A stretch of DNA of 64,000 nucleotides from positions 1-64,000 of the forward strand of contig NZ_JAALLN010000014.1 in the NCBI RefSeq assembly GCF_011751075.1, given 5' to 3'. A program made the position numbers and the translations under genes. Source of the DNA: Flavobacterium poyangense. GTDB lineage: Bacteria > Bacteroidota > Bacteroidia > Flavobacteriales > Flavobacteriaceae. This document shows, in pieces, positions 63,290 to 64,000 of this stretch (the first letter of the stretch is position 1; every line of letters begins with the position of its first letter). Below the pieces are notes generated by a model. It worked only from the letters and a program-made list of their open reading frames with translations. It made no database searches and was not told where the DNA came from.

Positions 63290-63409
63290 TTACTTTGTTT
63301 CAGCAAAAGAGATCAATTTATCGGTTACTCTTTTCGTAGTTTCATATAAAAGTTTTAGGCTTTCCGGTCTATACTCAGCTTGATCTTCATTGAGCAGGTT
63401 GTCTAATTC
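63290..63409 (-). pseudogene. C-terminal scrap of an unrecognised gene
   Basis: Minus-strand frame of 39 residues to the stop: ELDNLLNEDQAEYRPESLKL then LYETTKRVTDKLISFAETK. The 5' part is missing and the frame ends abruptly against the SufS fragment at 63411, which is on the other strand. Helical and charged; family not recognised. Confidence 0.5.
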
Positions 63410-63410
63410 T

Positions 63411-63698
63411 TATGGTGATAAATTAATTGGACAGGCTTTAAACAAAGAAGGTGTGGCTGTACAAACAGGACATCATTGTGTGCAGCCAATTTTACGCAGA
63501 ATGAGTGTTGAAACTACAGTTCGCCCTCCATTAGCATTTTATAATAAAACAGAAGGTGTCGATATTTTTATTAAAACGCTATGGGAATTAAAAAAATATG
63601 ATTCTAAACTAAAGAAACTTCACCATAAAATTTTACTTAAAATGAGAAAACCGACAGTTATACGCTGTCGGTTCTCTCCTTTTTATATGGTTAAATAA
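63411..63698 (+). pseudogene. Cysteine desulfurase (SufS/CsdA class-V aminotransferase) C-terminal fragment
   Basis: The frame from 63411 reads QALNKEGVAVQTGHHCVQPI then LRRMSVETTVRPPLAFYNKT with EGVDIFIKTLWELKK, the C-terminal block of group II cysteine desulfurases, where the Cys of GHHC is the catalytic residue. The first 330 or so residues of the enzyme are absent. The upstream ATG at 63390 lies in foreign sequence. So this is a remnant, not an active enzyme. Confidence 0.87.
63649..63680. terminator. Hairpin terminator near the right end
   Basis: AACCGACAG (63649-63657) pairs perfectly with CTGTCGGTT (63665-63673) around a 7-base loop and is followed by ctctcctttttat. It lies between the SufS fragment and the convergent efflux adaptor gene. 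Confidence 0.88.
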
Positions 63699-63710
63699 AT
63701 AGCCGATATC

Positions 63711-64000
63711 TTACTGCTCATCATTATTCATTGCGGCCATCAAAAGCGTATAAGAATTCTTAAATACAATTTTTGATGAATTAGAAACAGCATCAGATAA
63801 AATCTGAACCTGACCTTCGTTTTTAACCCCTAATTTAACTTCAATCATTTGAAACTGATTGTTTCCAAGAGCTATAAAAACATAAAATTTACCCTGCCAG
63901 CGCACCACTGCATCTTCAGGTACAGTTAATGCGTTCTTGCTTTCTGTCTCAACTTCGGCATTAATAAAAAGCCCCGGAAGAAGTTCTGCATTGTAATTAT
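63711..64000 (-). CDS. RND-efflux periplasmic adaptor (HlyD/CusB-like), C-terminal part
   Basis: Open to the right edge of the window, so the 5' part is missing. The visible 96 residues read AELLPGLFINAEVETESKNA, LTVPEDAVVRWQGKFYVFIA and VKLGVKNEGQVQILSDA, then KIVFKNSYTLLMAAMNN. This is the usual barrel and membrane-proximal end of RND membrane-fusion proteins (LxPGMF-x-x-A, then P-x-x-A-V). It would pair with an inner-membrane pump beyond the window. The stop is TAA at 63711-63713. Confidence 0.85.
   Translation of the reverse strand, partial: NYNAELLPGLFINAEVETESKNALTVPEDAVVRWQGKFYVFIALGNNQFQMIEVKLGVKNEGQVQILSDAVSNSSKIVFKNSYTLLMAAMNNDEQ

Overview
The window looks like a chromosomal segment of a Flavobacterium-like member of the Bacteroidetes. 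Reasons: low GC, few Shine-Dalgarno sequences, a giant secreted protein built of CHU_C-associated Ig-like repeats, many Bacteroidetes-type lipoproteins, a TIGR03643/flavin reductase/photolyase light-stress operon, and hemA and hemH in divergent orientation near an AraC gene. The region is gene-poor in places and rich in insertion-sequence debris and broken genes, so much of it is accessory or decaying.

Layout. 1-3674 (minus): 3' part missing of a large surface adhesin with five near-identical 225-bp tandem repeats. 4571-5335: methionine aminopeptidase. 5626-6060: IS6-family remnant. 6155-16064 (minus): a nine-gene operon holding a complete ebo cluster (eboA-B-C-D-E-F), preceded by a VOC protein and two genes that together equal the two halves of a VioB-type imine-dimer synthase. 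16.5-24.3 kb: debris zone with three IS3 fragments, a PLD-family protein, a short Gly-Gly peptide, a VIT transporter with a premature stop, a lipoprotein, DinD and a truncated phosphoenolpyruvate synthase. 24.3-30.7 kb: HxlR and AraC regulators with an old-yellow-enzyme/DoxX/deacetylase operon, and a peroxiredoxin/DNA-alkylation-repair pair. 30.9-31.7 kb: intact IS6-family element. 31.8-39.1 kb: small genes, a cold-shock gene with an amber second codon, and the photolyase operon with a decayed photolyase-related last gene. 39.2-40.4 kb: intact IS3 element with a probable -1 frameshift site. 40.7-43.3 kb: Nramp-like transporter, then ECF sigma and anti-sigma. 44.1-52.6 kb: hemA, a divergent module of haem or redox lipoproteins (truncated-globin-like, cytochrome c-like, two YceI, beta-barrel), AraC, hemH, fasciclin. 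52.6-54.3 kb: gene-free, with a tRNA 3'-end scar and dispersed repeats. 54.3-56.2 kb: L-amino-acid oxidase. 56.7-62.9 kb (minus): an unusual three-gene cassette of an unknown 745-aa protein, a trehalose-6-phosphate-phosphatase-like HAD protein and a trehalose-6-phosphate-synthase-like GT20 protein, all with a related C-terminal motif. 63.3-64 kb: two gene fragments joined head to head, then the end of an RND-efflux adaptor.

The two strongest candidates for an undescribed system are (1) the ebo operon carrying a split VioB-like enzyme, which suggests production and periplasmic handling of a small aromatic metabolite, and (2) the trehalose-phosphate-like cassette, whose three proteins share a KL(T/G)-x-x-(S/T)-(I/V)-E-R motif and a basic tail near the C-terminus, as if marked for a common destination. 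At least five genes or remnants carry stop codons explainable by one G:C-to-A:T transition.
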